Source: Methanomassiliicoccales archaeon
GTDB taxonomy: Archaea > Thermoplasmatota > Thermoplasmata > Methanomassiliicoccales > JACIVX01
Reading direction: 5' to 3'
Length of the DNA stretch: 36,691 nucleotides
Assembly (NCBI GenBank): GCA_028679985.1
Contig: JAJRAH010000107.1
Coordinates: forward strand, 1-36,691
The position numbers and the translations under genes are program-made. The notes under the pieces were generated by a model that was not told the DNA's origin, ran no database searches, and was given only the letters and a program-made list of their open reading frames with translations. This document shows, piece after piece, positions 22,771 through 31,674 of the stretch; position 1 is the first letter of the stretch, and each line of letters begins with the position of its first letter.

Positions 22771-23352
22771 TCAAGGAGATAGTCGCGTCTGGGTAGTCTC
22801 CCTGATTAGTCTACCCGCATCGAGGGATTCGACAACTATTGTCACAAGTATCTCCGTCCCTGCTTCCCTGAGTCCTTCTTCCTCGATGAGATATGCCTTG
22901 GAGCTGTCCGGTATCCTGAAACCAGCTCTGACCAGAATCCTCTTGGCTTCCTGTCTCTCTTCTGAACTGGCTTGTCGACCGGGTGGCTGGCCAGTCACTC
23001 CCGCCTTCTTGAGTTCGTCGAAGAAGATTGCTCGCCTGAATATCCTGGACAGAAGGTAAAGGATCAAAGCATTTGCCTTCTCCCCTTCGGACATCTCTCT
23101 GACTTTCTGTCCGACAACTTCGTAGATGTCTCGTTCCAGAGGTTTAATGGGGATGTATATCTTCGCTGGAGGGACCTCTCTTTCCTTTAGAATTCTGATG
23201 TCCGTCAGCGCTCTCAGGTATCCGGTGAGTATGAGGCGGTGAAGATTGTAGCCCTTGCCCTCTAATTCCCTTGAGAGGGCGCTTATCGATTTTCCCTCCC
23301 CCCCGAGAATTTCGAAGATGGCGCGTCTGAGGTCTTCCTCTGGACTGAACAT
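22771..23352 (-). CDS. Winged-helix DNA-binding protein upstream of the marker 2-like gene
   Basis: A 193-residue protein. The N-terminal SISALSRELEGKGYNLHRLILTGYLRALTDIRILKEREVPPAKIY (about residues 17-66) reads as a winged-helix domain. After this comes a mixed helical part with GEKANALILYLLSRIFRRAIFFDELKKAGV, which could serve dimerisation or ligand binding. I do not recognise a named family. The ATG at 23352 lies after TATA-like TTTTTATTTA (23381-23390). A 12-bp tandem repeat sits between box and start, suggesting autoregulation. It ends next to the marker 2-like gene on the same strand. Confidence 0.7.
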   Translation of the reverse strand: MFSPEEDLRRAIFEILGGEGKSISALSRELEGKGYNLHRLILTGYLRALTDIRILKEREVPPAKIYIPIKPLERDIYEVVGQKVREMSEGEKANALILYLLSRIFRRAIFFDELKKAGVTGQPPGRQASSEERQEAKRILVRAGFRIPDSSKAYLIEEEGLREAGTEILVTIVVESLDAGRLIRETTQTRLSP

Positions 23353-23358
23353 CTGATT

Positions 23359-23390
23359 ACAGATATGGTAACAGATATGGTAAATAAAAA
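23359..23390 (-). promoter_or_regulatory. TATA-like box with adjacent 12-bp tandem repeat (operator candidate)
   Basis: The 12-mer ACAGATATGGTA occurs twice in tandem at 23359-23370 and 23371-23382 (plus strand reading). It lies over the predicted transcription start of the winged-helix gene and touches TATA-like TAAATAAAAA (23381-23390). Two exact copies one helical turn apart are typical of an operator bound by a dimer. Autoregulation is inference. Confidence 0.5.
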
Positions 23391-23520
23391 GCCTTCTTAT
23401 AGCCGTTAAGTTTTAACAGATTGAGTTCAAAAATGCCTTTAAACTGAACCACAAATAACTACCGTACCTTGTAGCAGGGATGCGGAGTCTATCATAGTAT
23501 CCCTTTTCAGACGTGATGAC

Positions 23521-25626
23521 ATGAAAGCAATAGAGTATCTGCGCGAGCCCGGCGAGGTGGCGGGCGACGAGAAGGAATCAACCGAACTCTCACTATTCGT
23601 GAGAACGTCAGACGAAGAGATCAAGAAGTGGGATCGGAGCAAGATCTTCGACGCTCTGATGAGAGAGACCACGATAGGAGAGGATGCCGCTTCGATAGTG
23701 GCACGAGAGGTTGAGAAGCTCATTTCGGAGCTTGAGCTCGATGTCGTAACAGCCCCGCTCATCAGGGAACTCACGAACGCGAAGCTCGTCGAATACGGTC
23801 TTGCCAAGATCAGAAAGCAGCATACTCGCTTGGGCGTGCCTTTGTATGATGCCCGTCAGATCATCATGAATCCGAACAAGGAGAACGCCAACGTTCCACA
23901 CGGACCCGAGGCCACCAACCTGACGCTCTCGGAACGTATCAAGAAGGAGTTCGCCCTCCTGGAGGTGTTCTCGCAGGAGATGGCAGACTCTCACATGAAG
24001 GGCGACATTCACCTCCACGATCTCGGAATGGTCGACAGGCCATACTGCAGCGGACAGTCGATCGAATACGTTAAGAAATTCGGACTGAACCTCCCGAACG
24101 CGATTTCGATAGCAAAGCCTGCCAAGCACCCCGAAGTCCTTATCGAACAGATCATAAAGTTCTCGGCCGCTCTTCAGGGACATTTTGCTGGCGCGATAGG
24201 ATGGGATGCAGTAAACATCTTCCTTGCCCCCTATCTCACGAAGGTCGACGATGACCGAATGAAACAGCTTGCTCAGATCCTCGTATTCGAGTTCGCTCAG
24301 CAAGCCGTCGCCAGAGGCGGGCAGTCAATATTCAGCGACTTGAATCTGTACTGGGAGATCCCGAATCACTTTGCCGATGTGCCGGCTGTTGGGCCGAAGG
24401 GAGAGTTCACGGGACAGACCTACGAAGACTATATCGAGGAGAGCCAGAGATTTCTGAACGCTCTCTTCGACGTCTATCTCGAGGGCGACGCTCTAGGAAG
24501 GCCGTTCTTCTTCCCGAAGCCAAACGTCCACATGACCGAGAAGTTCTTTTCGACCAACGGTCACGAGGAGTTCCTCACGAAGATATCCCAGGTCGCATCG
24601 GAGAAGGGAAACACCTACTTCGTATTCGACCGCGGGAATACGGCCAAGATAAGCGAGTGCTGCAGGCTTACCTTCAAGCTGGACAAAAGCGATCTCGAGG
24701 ACGCAAAGACCCCCTGGAAAATGAGGTACTCTGCGATGCAGAACGTCACCATCAACCTTCCAAGGGTGGCGTACGAAGCCCACCAAGACGACAGCAAGAT
24801 GTTTGAGATCCTTCACGAGAGGATAGAGATGGTTGCGAAGGCGCACTTGGAGAAGCGTGAGTTCATATCGAAGTTGCTGGCCATGGGCAAGCATGGACCG
24901 CTCGCCCTGCTCACTATGAACCTCGACGGAGAGCCATACTACAGACTCAGCAAGGCATCGTTCCTGGTCGGCATGGTCGGCCTGAACGAAATGGTTCAAT
25001 ATCATACCGGACAGCAGATGCACGAATCCAAAGACGCCCTGAGATTCGGCTTGAAGGTCATGGCAACGATGAAGACGGAGGCGGAGCTGCTCGGGAACAA
25101 GTATGGCATCAAGATGCCTCTCGAGCAGACTCCGGCCGAGAGCACGGCCTACAGGTTTGCGAGACTCGACATGAAGTACTATCCACTGCAGGCCCCGACG
25201 GTCATCAGGGGGAACAAGAGCAGCGGTGAGGTGTACTACACGAACTCGACGTACCTGAATGTCGGAGCATCGATCAGCGCGATAGAGAGGGTGAAGATGG
25301 AAGGCTTATTCCACCCGCTAATTGAAGCAGGCTCTCTTACTCACGTCTGGTTGGGAGAGCACAAGCCGCCGGCGGAGAGCATTGCCGCGTTCGTCAAGAA
25401 GACTTTCAGCAACACGCAGAATGCTCAGATCGCATTCAGCCCCGAGTTCACCTCATGTCTGACATGCGGCAAGACCAGCAGAGGTCTGAGAGATACCTGT
25501 CCATACTGCTCCTCTCCCGACGTCGAAGGGATCACAAGGGTCACTGGCTTCTTCTCGAAGACCAGCAGCTGGAACAAGGGAAAGTTGGGAGAATTGAAGG
25601 ATCGTGTTAGGAACAACATTGTCTAG
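23521..25626 (+). CDS. nrdD: Anaerobic (class III) ribonucleoside-triphosphate reductase
   Basis: Oxygen-sensitive glycyl radical enzyme that makes deoxynucleotides. The 701 residues contain an N-terminal ATP-cone (about residues 24-112, VRTSDEEIKKWDRSKIFDAL), the central ten-stranded barrel with GDIHLHDLGMVDRPYCSGQS, ISECCRLTF, and a C-terminal zinc site (C646, C649, C660, C663). The glycyl radical region is RVTGFFSKTSSWNKGK, with G676 the likely radical residue. An activase (NrdG) is not in the window. A small Cys-rich gene follows on the same strand. The ATG at 23521 has GTGATGA just before it, and TATA-like CTTTAAAC lies about 80 nt upstream. Confidence 0.95.
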   Translation: MKAIEYLREPGEVAGDEKESTELSLFVRTSDEEIKKWDRSKIFDALMRETTIGEDAASIVAREVEKLISELELDVVTAPLIRELTNAKLVEYGLAKIRKQHTRLGVPLYDARQIIMNPNKENANVPHGPEATNLTLSERIKKEFALLEVFSQEMADSHMKGDIHLHDLGMVDRPYCSGQSIEYVKKFGLNLPNAISIAKPAKHPEVLIEQIIKFSAALQGHFAGAIGWDAVNIFLAPYLTKVDDDRMKQLAQILVFEFAQQAVARGGQSIFSDLNLYWEIPNHFADVPAVGPKGEFTGQTYEDYIEESQRFLNALFDVYLEGDALGRPFFFPKPNVHMTEKFFSTNGHEEFLTKISQVASEKGNTYFVFDRGNTAKISECCRLTFKLDKSDLEDAKTPWKMRYSAMQNVTINLPRVAYEAHQDDSKMFEILHERIEMVAKAHLEKREFISKLLAMGKHGPLALLTMNLDGEPYYRLSKASFLVGMVGLNEMVQYHTGQQMHESKDALRFGLKVMATMKTEAELLGNKYGIKMPLEQTPAESTAYRFARLDMKYYPLQAPTVIRGNKSSGEVYYTNSTYLNVGASISAIERVKMEGLFHPLIEAGSLTHVWLGEHKPPAESIAAFVKKTFSNTQNAQIAFSPEFTSCLTCGKTSRGLRDTCPYCSSPDVEGITRVTGFFSKTSSWNKGKLGELKDRVRNNIV

Positions 25627-25824
25627 GGGCGGCGGGGCGTCCGTCGCTTTCGTCCGATTGGGCGAAGACACCGGAGGATCATCGCGCTTGGACGCTCTCC
25701 GCTGTAGTAGGCGGGATCGGACACTCCGATCTCGTCAGCGATCGGGATGCAGTAGAGAAGATTCAAATACAAGCTGGCGGTGTATGTCGAGAACGGAAGC
25801 GCGATTCCGGCGGAAGGGTGTCAG

Positions 25825-26067
25825 ATGACTAGGATTTCGTTCGGCGAGCATCTTGTCATTAATGTCAGCAGGAGGAGCCTCTGTGACAACTGCGTGGCGG
25901 ATGTATGCTTGATCGAGGGACCTGAGAGAGTACTCCAATGCAAGAGCTTCGAATCCTCCTTCGTCGCGCTCAGAAGATGCAGGTCCTGCGGGCAGCTGTT
26001 CGACGTATGCTCGAACGTCAATTCACTGGATTTCGAAGTGTGTCCCGCCTGCAACGAGGTCGTCTGA
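25825..26067 (+). CDS. Cysteine-rich small protein downstream of nrdD
   Basis: Not recognised as a named family. An 80-residue protein with nine cysteines (20, 23, 28, 39, 52, 55, 62, 73, 76), including three CxxC pairs: LCDNC, CRSCG and CPACN. The last two pairs form a probable zinc ribbon, and the first part (CDNCVADVC, then VLQCKSFES) could be a second metal site. It has no membrane segment. The ATG at 25825 (MTRISFGEHLVINV) is the first sensible start. It lies 198 nt after nrdD on the same strand, so a shared transcript is possible but unproven. Function unknown. Confidence 0.6.
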   Translation: MTRISFGEHLVINVSRRSLCDNCVADVCLIEGPERVLQCKSFESSFVALRRCRSCGQLFDVCSNVNSLDFEVCPACNEVV

Positions 26068-26094
26068 GCCTTGATCCTGCCCTTCAATTCGACT

Positions 26095-27702
26095 CTAGAA
26101 CAATCTCGGTCCGATGAGCTGCCAGATTATCAAGAACAGGACCGCCAATGCAAGGACATAGGTGATTGTGGAAACGTACTTGTCTCTGTCCTTCTCGGTT
26201 GCATCCTTCTTCACCTTCACCACCAGGGAATCGAGCCAGTCTTTGAATAGGTATCCGCCGTCGAGAGGAATGGCGGGCAGAACGTTCGTCATTCCGACCA
26301 TGATATTGATCCAGAAGATCCAATACAAGCAGTTGGAGATGACCCAGAACGCCTCGACCGGGATGCCGGCGAACAACCCGCTCGGCGCAAACAGATCGGT
26401 TATTGGCGATTGAATCGGGGCGAGCCCCGCAAACGGAAGTGCAAGATAGTACAATGTGGACGAGATCGCATCCCCGGCGCTCTCAACTCCGTACATCGGG
26501 TGGGCGAGCCTCCTGACCACAACCTCGGGGGAGTTGACCGACGCCCCAAGGTATGCGGTGTTCACTCCAAGATAACCGCTGTCCTTGAAATCTGGTCCGA
26601 CGAGATCGGGTGCGACCCTGAGGTAGTATTCCTTCTTGCTTGCAAGCGTTATCGTAGTAAGATCGCTGAAGACCTCGAACTTGCCCGAGCCTTCATAGTA
26701 GGTCAGAATGGTGATGTTGACCGTCTGATGAGGGTGCGTCAGCGACAGAGTCTCCTTGAGGTCCGATGCGTTTCGAATCGAAGTATCGTTCAAGGAAGCT
26801 ATTATCATCCCCACTTCGATCCCGGCATCCGCGGCAGGAAGGCCGGAGGCGGTCTGCGTCACAGCGACGCCGGAGGTGACCTCCTTCGAATAGAGCGTGT
26901 CTGAGAAGTAGTACTGGACCGTCACGTTCTCTCCGGGAAGAGGTGCCGTGAAATTATCAAACTCATCCTTGGTCAGCACACTCTGCCCATCTATGCTAAC
27001 AATCTGGGAGCCAAAGGACAAGTCCGCACGATCCGCCGGACCGTCCGTTGCAATGCTGATAACCACCTGTCCGTCCCTGACAGGTGCAACCGACGAAAGA
27101 AACACCGTGGAGAAAAGCAGCGCGCAGATGATAGCGACTATCACGTTGGCCGCCGGTCCAGCAGCGTAGACACTCGTCCTCTTCTTCTTCTCGGCCTTTG
27201 TCAGTTCCTTTTCGTCTGGCTCGACGAAAGCTCCTAGCGGAATTACGAGGAAGACGAGGCCGAGAGACTTCAACGGCATTCCGCCGACCCTCGTCAGAAT
27301 CCCGTGGGAGAACTCGTGCACTACTATCGCGACCACGAGCCCGAGGATGCCGTACCATATCGGGATCACTGGGTTAATGCCGGGAATACCGAGCATCAAC
27401 TCGGGCCCCGGTGCCTTCTCGGCGGGAATACTCGCGACGAGGGTCGCTTCCCAGATGAGCAAGGCCATTATGAAAATCATCACACCGATGCAGATGAACT
27501 TGGCCAGAGTCGAATAGGCGCTCCAGAACCTCTTCGGCTTGGACAACCGCTCGATGAGGTTCTTTCCCTTCTGGGTTCTCCACATCAGGATCGGGCCCCA
27601 CATGTGGATGCCGTGCTTCTCGAGGATACCTTTCTTCATGAGAATGTAGAAGATGACGATATATGCAGCTATGACCAAAGCCGCGATCACATACGCGTTC
27701 AT
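26095..27702 (-). CDS. Site-2 protease family (M50) membrane metalloprotease with PDZ-like domain
   Basis: A 535-residue intramembrane zinc protease. The first membrane helices are followed by VAIVVHEFSHGILTRVGG with the HExxH motif. The second metal ligand is in the C-terminal helix NVLPAIPLDGGYLFKDW (the LDG motif). Between them is an extracytoplasmic part of about 250 residues with PDZ-like repeats: GPADRADLSFGSQIVSIDGQSV and PAADAGIEVGMIIASLNDTSI. Such proteases cleave membrane-bound regulators. The substrate here is unknown. The ATG at 27702 is 33 nt after a minus-strand CTTTAATA box (27736-27743), giving a short leader. Confidence 0.93.
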   Translation of the reverse strand: MNAYVIAALVIAAYIVIFYILMKKGILEKHGIHMWGPILMWRTQKGKNLIERLSKPKRFWSAYSTLAKFICIGVMIFIMALLIWEATLVASIPAEKAPGPELMLGIPGINPVIPIWYGILGLVVAIVVHEFSHGILTRVGGMPLKSLGLVFLVIPLGAFVEPDEKELTKAEKKKRTSVYAAGPAANVIVAIICALLFSTVFLSSVAPVRDGQVVISIATDGPADRADLSFGSQIVSIDGQSVLTKDEFDNFTAPLPGENVTVQYYFSDTLYSKEVTSGVAVTQTASGLPAADAGIEVGMIIASLNDTSIRNASDLKETLSLTHPHQTVNITILTYYEGSGKFEVFSDLTTITLASKKEYYLRVAPDLVGPDFKDSGYLGVNTAYLGASVNSPEVVVRRLAHPMYGVESAGDAISSTLYYLALPFAGLAPIQSPITDLFAPSGLFAGIPVEAFWVISNCLYWIFWINIMVGMTNVLPAIPLDGGYLFKDWLDSLVVKVKKDATEKDRDKYVSTITYVLALAVLFLIIWQLIGPRLF

Positions 27703-27778
27703 CGGGTTCCTCTGGGCAGATTAATGGAAAAGTACTATTAAAGCATTCATGACCGGATCGTGTCTGAGGTCCGGACCC

Positions 27779-28141
27779 TCATTCCCGGTTCCAAACCTCC
27801 TCGGATATCTCGTCGTAGATCGCCGAGCTGTCATCGGGGTGCTTCTGGGACTGCTCGCTCTGCCGGGCGAGTCGGAGGATCTGATCGTTCTTGAGAATCC
27901 AGTAGTGTATTCTCCATAGCTTGCCCTTCTTCAGGTGTACCTCTTCCTGAGTCGTGGTGAGCAAACCCTCCTCCTCGAGCATGTAGAAAACGTCCCTGTC
28001 CTCGGAAGTCAGCCTGTTGTCGATGACCTCGCTCGTGTAGCCGAAGAAGCTCATCAGATACTCCGCGAGCCTCTTGATGTCGCTCTCGGCCATTCCCTTC
28101 TTCCCCAAGGTGTTCCTCAGCGCATTCACGACGTCATCCAT
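27779..28141 (-). CDS. DUF6015-like protein
   Basis: A 120-residue soluble protein resembling a family (DUF6015) seen mainly in Thermoplasmata. Seen: EYLMSFFGYTSEVIDNRLTSEDRDVFYMLEEEGLLTT followed by KLWRIHYWILKNDQILRL. The fold looks winged-helix-like with a C-terminal helix and an acidic tail. Function unknown. The ATG at 28141 (MDDVVNAL) is used; an in-frame TTG at 28156 adds five residues and cannot be excluded, since TATA-like AATATTTATT (28191-28200, minus) is 34 nt from it. Confidence 0.7.
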   Translation of the reverse strand: MDDVVNALRNTLGKKGMAESDIKRLAEYLMSFFGYTSEVIDNRLTSEDRDVFYMLEEEGLLTTTQEEVHLKKGKLWRIHYWILKNDQILRLARQSEQSQKHPDDSSAIYDEISEEVWNRE

Positions 28142-28222
28142 GCTGACAACGGTCAACTGTTCCCCGACCCCGCATCATCGTTCAAGGTCAAATAAATATT
28201 GGGACTCCAAGCGTGGAACAGG

Positions 28223-28915
28223 TTATCCACGCTTCGGAACGATGAACCGGAACCGGGTTCTCTTCTTGATCGTCATCCATGCCCCTAGGACTCCCCAAAG
28301 AATCGCGACAGAGAAGGGCCCTGCAAGGAACACAAAATCCATCAAGCCACCTGCGCCAAGAATGAGAGAAGACCCTCCAGACGAGATGAAATTCGGAATG
28401 TTGGCCAAGTCTCCTCCAATGAGCATTCCCATGCTCGCCGACAGATAGGCCAAAGAGGCGACACTCATGGGCTCCTTCGTCTTTCCCAACAGATAGCCCA
28501 GGAGAGCGGAGATGGAAACGGGCAGGAGCCAAAGGAAGAGCGCGATGGAAATGCCGTTCATCGTCACGGATGCGAGAGGGAAAGTAATTGCGCTGACCGT
28601 GATTATTGAGAACAGGGCGGATCTTGCCTTCACTCTCCTCGAGAGCACGATATAGACGGAGACCACCAGCGGTATCAGGACTCCAGTCACGTTCATATCT
28701 ATCGGAATCGGGGAACTCACTATCCCTATGTTGATCATAGACAAGATGATTGCAAGGATCACGAGACCCAGCGCAAGAGTGATAGGTGTCTCAATCGCCT
28801 CAGTCTCCCAGAAATCAGAGACGCTGACTCTGAATATCCGATCCACGTAGAACAGCAGGGCGATGATCATCAGAGATACCGCAATGGACATCATCAGTAC
28901 GATGTCGTTGGCCAT
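28223..28915 (-). CDS. DUF1614-like integral membrane protein
   Basis: A 230-residue membrane protein with about eight hydrophobic segments. VTGVLIPLVVSVYIV, LAYLSASMGMLIGGDLANI and SSLILGAGGLMDFVFLAGPF (about 150-200) match the conserved DUF1614 blocks, a family of unknown function in archaea and bacteria. The ATG at 28915 is preferred over a GTG directly before it because the minus-strand TATA box ATTTTATA (28939-28946) lies 23-24 nt upstream. The C-terminus is basic (KKRTRFRFIVPKRG), probably cytoplasmic. Confidence 0.8.
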   Translation of the reverse strand: MANDIVLMMSIAVSLMIIALLFYVDRIFRVSVSDFWETEAIETPITLALGLVILAIILSMINIGIVSSPIPIDMNVTGVLIPLVVSVYIVLSRRVKARSALFSIITVSAITFPLASVTMNGISIALFLWLLPVSISALLGYLLGKTKEPMSVASLAYLSASMGMLIGGDLANIPNFISSGGSSLILGAGGLMDFVFLAGPFSVAILWGVLGAWMTIKKRTRFRFIVPKRG

Positions 28916-28966
28916 CACTTTGCTTTACGAATGACCGCTATAAAATGGTTCCACTTCCCGATTCAC

Positions 28967-29287
28967 TCACAGCCACTTGGGGCGTCCCCAAACTCTTGCA
29001 TAGAGGAACATCTCGATGAGTGCCAGAACGAGAAACAGGAACACGGAGAAGCCGACCGAGTATTCTTCAGGACTTATCCTCGCAACTTCCAGACTCACGA
29101 GCAAGTCGACGAATATGCAACCCACTATGTACCAGTACCTGGCGTAGGTCTTCCTAAACCAAGCATGCCAGCTCTCGTATGCTTTTTCGGTAGTCTGCAG
29201 TTCGTGAGAGTCCTCAGAGGTATGCTCGACTGCCACGGACTCCTCTTCAACTTCAATCGACCGTTTCCTTGCCATGGTCCGATCCAT
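28967..29287 (-). CDS. Small two-helix membrane protein at the end of the transporter operon
   Basis: Not recognised as a named family. A 106-residue protein with a charged N-terminal half (MARKRSIEVEEESVAVEHTSEDS) and two C-terminal hydrophobic helices (YWYIVGCIFVDLLVSLEVA and YSVGFSVFLFLVLALIEMFLYARVWG). The ATG at 29287 is used because it lies 2 nt after the stop of the upstream ATPase gene; an ATG at 29305 would overlap it by 16 nt. The position implies co-transcription with the ABC importer, so an accessory role in transport is possible. This is inference only. Confidence 0.65.
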   Translation of the reverse strand: MDRTMARKRSIEVEEESVAVEHTSEDSHELQTTEKAYESWHAWFRKTYARYWYIVGCIFVDLLVSLEVARISPEEYSVGFSVFLFLVLALIEMFLYARVWGRPKWL

Positions 29288-29289
29288 TG

Positions 29290-30375
29290 CTAACGGAAGT
29301 GACAAGCGACGAGATGCTCCCCGCCCTTGTCAACGAGCTGAGGCTCTTCCTTCTCACATATAGCTTCTCTGTAGCGGCATCTGGTGTGGAAACGGCATCC
29401 AGAGGGCGGGTTGACAGGGCTGGGGATGTCTCCTGACAGGACGATTCTGTCTCTCTTGAGATCGGGATCTGGAGTGGGTATCGCAGAGAGGAGCGCCTCG
29501 GTGTATGGATGAAGCGGTTTGAGGAAAAGATCTTCCTTCCGCGCCGTTTCGACGATCTTCCCAAGGTACATGACACTGACACGGTCGCACATGTACCGTA
29601 TCGTGCTAAGATCGTGAGAAATGAAGAGATAGGTCAGTCCGAGATCGCCTTGGAGATCATTCAACATGTTGAGGATCTGGGCCTGGACGGAGACGTCCAA
29701 GGCAGAAGTTGGCTCGTCGAGAACGATGAAGTCGGGATTGAGGGCAAGCGCTCGTGCCACGCCAATCCTCTGCCGCTGTCCTCCGCTGAACTCGTGCGGA
29801 TATCTATACAGATGTTCCGGGTTGAGACCCACCCTTTCAAGTAGCCCAATGACTCTTTCGCGCAGCTCCTCGCCCTTCGCTATGCCGTGAATCAGGAGAG
29901 GCTCTCCAACCACGTCCCTGATGAGCATCCTGGGGTTGAGTGATGAAAATGGATCCTGAAACACGATCTGCATCTCTTGACGGAGTCTCCTGAGTTCTTC
30001 ACTGTCTCGCATCTCCAAGGCATACTCAAGGTCTATCTTCTCGATCTCTGCCTCCAATTTCTCGACCTCGGCCTTATCGTCTCCCTTCTGTGCGGCGGCG
30101 AGAGAGCTTTGCAGCTGATCAAGCCTTTCTCTGACATCGATTGGCATCTTGTAGTAAACATGGCCGCCCGTCGGCTTCGTGAGCTGCAGCAGGCATCTTC
30201 CCGCAGTCGTCTTGCCACATCCGCTCTCTCCAACGAGGCCGAGCGTCTCGCCTCTCTTTATGCGGATGTCTATTCCATCCACAGCCCTGACGCTGCCCAC
30301 CTTCTTCTTCAGAAGACCTCCGGTAATGGGGAAGTGCTTCTCCATGCCCCTTGCCTCGACCAGCAATTCCTCCAT
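29290..30375 (-). CDS. dppF: Peptide-type ABC transporter ATPase, DppF/OppF-like
   Basis: Second ATPase of the importer, 361 residues. Seen: Walker A GLVGESGCGKTT, Q-loop QIVFQDPFSSLNPRM, signature SGGQRQR, Walker B FIVLDEPTSALD, switch histidine in FISHD, and the C-terminal oligopeptide-transporter part with CRFHTRC...CEKEEP (four-cysteine cluster). Between Walker A and the Q-loop there is a charged coiled-coil insertion (about residues 80-130, RERLDQLQSSL to SEELRRLRQEM). The ATG at 30375 overlaps the stop of the previous gene by one base (TGATG). A TTG one codon earlier is less likely. Confidence 0.93.
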   Translation of the reverse strand: MEELLVEARGMEKHFPITGGLLKKKVGSVRAVDGIDIRIKRGETLGLVGESGCGKTTAGRCLLQLTKPTGGHVYYKMPIDVRERLDQLQSSLAAAQKGDDKAEVEKLEAEIEKIDLEYALEMRDSEELRRLRQEMQIVFQDPFSSLNPRMLIRDVVGEPLLIHGIAKGEELRERVIGLLERVGLNPEHLYRYPHEFSGGQRQRIGVARALALNPDFIVLDEPTSALDVSVQAQILNMLNDLQGDLGLTYLFISHDLSTIRYMCDRVSVMYLGKIVETARKEDLFLKPLHPYTEALLSAIPTPDPDLKRDRIVLSGDIPSPVNPPSGCRFHTRCRYREAICEKEEPQLVDKGGEHLVACHFR

Positions 30376-31670
30376 CAACTCGCCTCCGTGTAGAGATAGC
30401 AGGATGTGAAATGTCCCGGCTTCACCTCGATCATCGGAGGCTTCTTTTCCTTACACACAGTCATTGCATATGGGCATCTCGGATGGAATCTGCATCCTGG
30501 TGGAGGGTGGATGAGGTTAGGAACGCTTCCTGGAATCGTCTCAAGTCTCGAAGCCCCGGTGGCCAGAAGTCTCGGAAGTGAGTTCATCAATCCCTGCGTG
30601 TAGGGATGCAGGGGTTCTTTGAAAATCGAATGGACGGATCCGATCTCCGCCATAACGCCAGCATACATGACTCCGACCCTGTCGCATGTCTCGGCGATGA
30701 TTCCTAAGTTGTGGGTGATCAGAAGGACGGACGTCCCGGTCTCCTGCTGAAGGTCTTTCATTATCTTCAGGATCTGGGCCTGAATCGTAACGTCTAGAGC
30801 CGTTGTCGGTTCATCGGCTATGAGCAACTGCGGCTTGCAAGCGAGCGCCATCGCGATCATCACCCGCTGCTGCATACCTCCGCTCAGTTCGTAGGGGAAC
30901 GAACGCACGACGTTAGCCGGATCCGCTATCCTCACAAGTTCGAGCATGCTCTCAGCGCGTTTCATCGCCTCCTTCTTCATGAGTCTCTCGTACCTTCGGA
31001 GTAGCGGAATCCGCGACATGAGTCTCAAAGAAAGAGCGTCCGGCTCCTTCTGCATTCTAACGTAGAACCGTCTGAAGAATCGCATTGCCGCCTTTTCCAT
31101 CGATCCTTTGGAATCTGATGCTTTCAGTCTCTCATCGATGTTGTTTATGACCGTCTTCGCGAGGTCCTTGCGTTCGTGAAGGACCAATATCTCGGATATC
31201 TGATCGCCTGCCGTGAAAACTGGATTCAATGCACTCATCGGCTCCTGGAAGATCATCGAGATGTACTTGCCTCGGATCTTCCTCATGTACGAATCACTTC
31301 GTGACAAGAGATCGTACTCTCTGATGACTTTTGTGAGATCCGTTCTGACGTTCTTGTACTCCTCGCCATCTTTCTTGCCGTCGGATTCGAGGGACTTCAA
31401 CTTCTCTGAAAGTTCTCTCTTCTTGGTCATGATTTCCGAACTCATGCCGAAAAGAATCCTGCCGCGTTCGATCTTTCCAGGCGGGGAAGGAATCAGTCGC
31501 AGAATGCAGTTTGCCGTGACGCTCTTCCCGCAACCGGTCTCCCCCACGAGTCCAAATACCTCACCTTTGTCGATATGGAAGCTGATGCCGTCGAGGGCCT
31601 TGACAACTCCTTGATAAGTATAGAAGTTGGTATAGAGATTCTCAATCTCAAGCAGAACGTTGTCACTCAT
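30375..31670 (-). CDS. dppD: Peptide-type ABC transporter ATPase, DppD/OppD-like
   Basis: First ATPase, 431 residues, longer than the usual 320-340. Seen: Walker A GLVGETGCGKSV, Q-loop SMIFQEPMSALNP, signature LSGGMQQR, Walker B LLIADEPTTALD, the switch histidine in LITHN, and the C-terminal CRFHPRCPYAMTVC cluster. Two charged helical insertions are present: one before the Q-loop (TKKRELSEKLKSL) and one after it (about 70 residues, from RKDLAKTVINN to RYERLMKKEAM). The ATG at 31670 follows GGAGATGA, 4 nt after the permease stop. The longer frame upstream would run into the permease gene. Confidence 0.93.
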   Translation of the reverse strand: MSDNVLLEIENLYTNFYTYQGVVKALDGISFHIDKGEVFGLVGETGCGKSVTANCILRLIPSPPGKIERGRILFGMSSEIMTKKRELSEKLKSLESDGKKDGEEYKNVRTDLTKVIREYDLLSRSDSYMRKIRGKYISMIFQEPMSALNPVFTAGDQISEILVLHERKDLAKTVINNIDERLKASDSKGSMEKAAMRFFRRFYVRMQKEPDALSLRLMSRIPLLRRYERLMKKEAMKRAESMLELVRIADPANVVRSFPYELSGGMQQRVMIAMALACKPQLLIADEPTTALDVTIQAQILKIMKDLQQETGTSVLLITHNLGIIAETCDRVGVMYAGVMAEIGSVHSIFKEPLHPYTQGLMNSLPRLLATGASRLETIPGSVPNLIHPPPGCRFHPRCPYAMTVCKEKKPPMIEVKPGHFTSCYLYTEAS

Positions 31671-31674
31671 CTTG

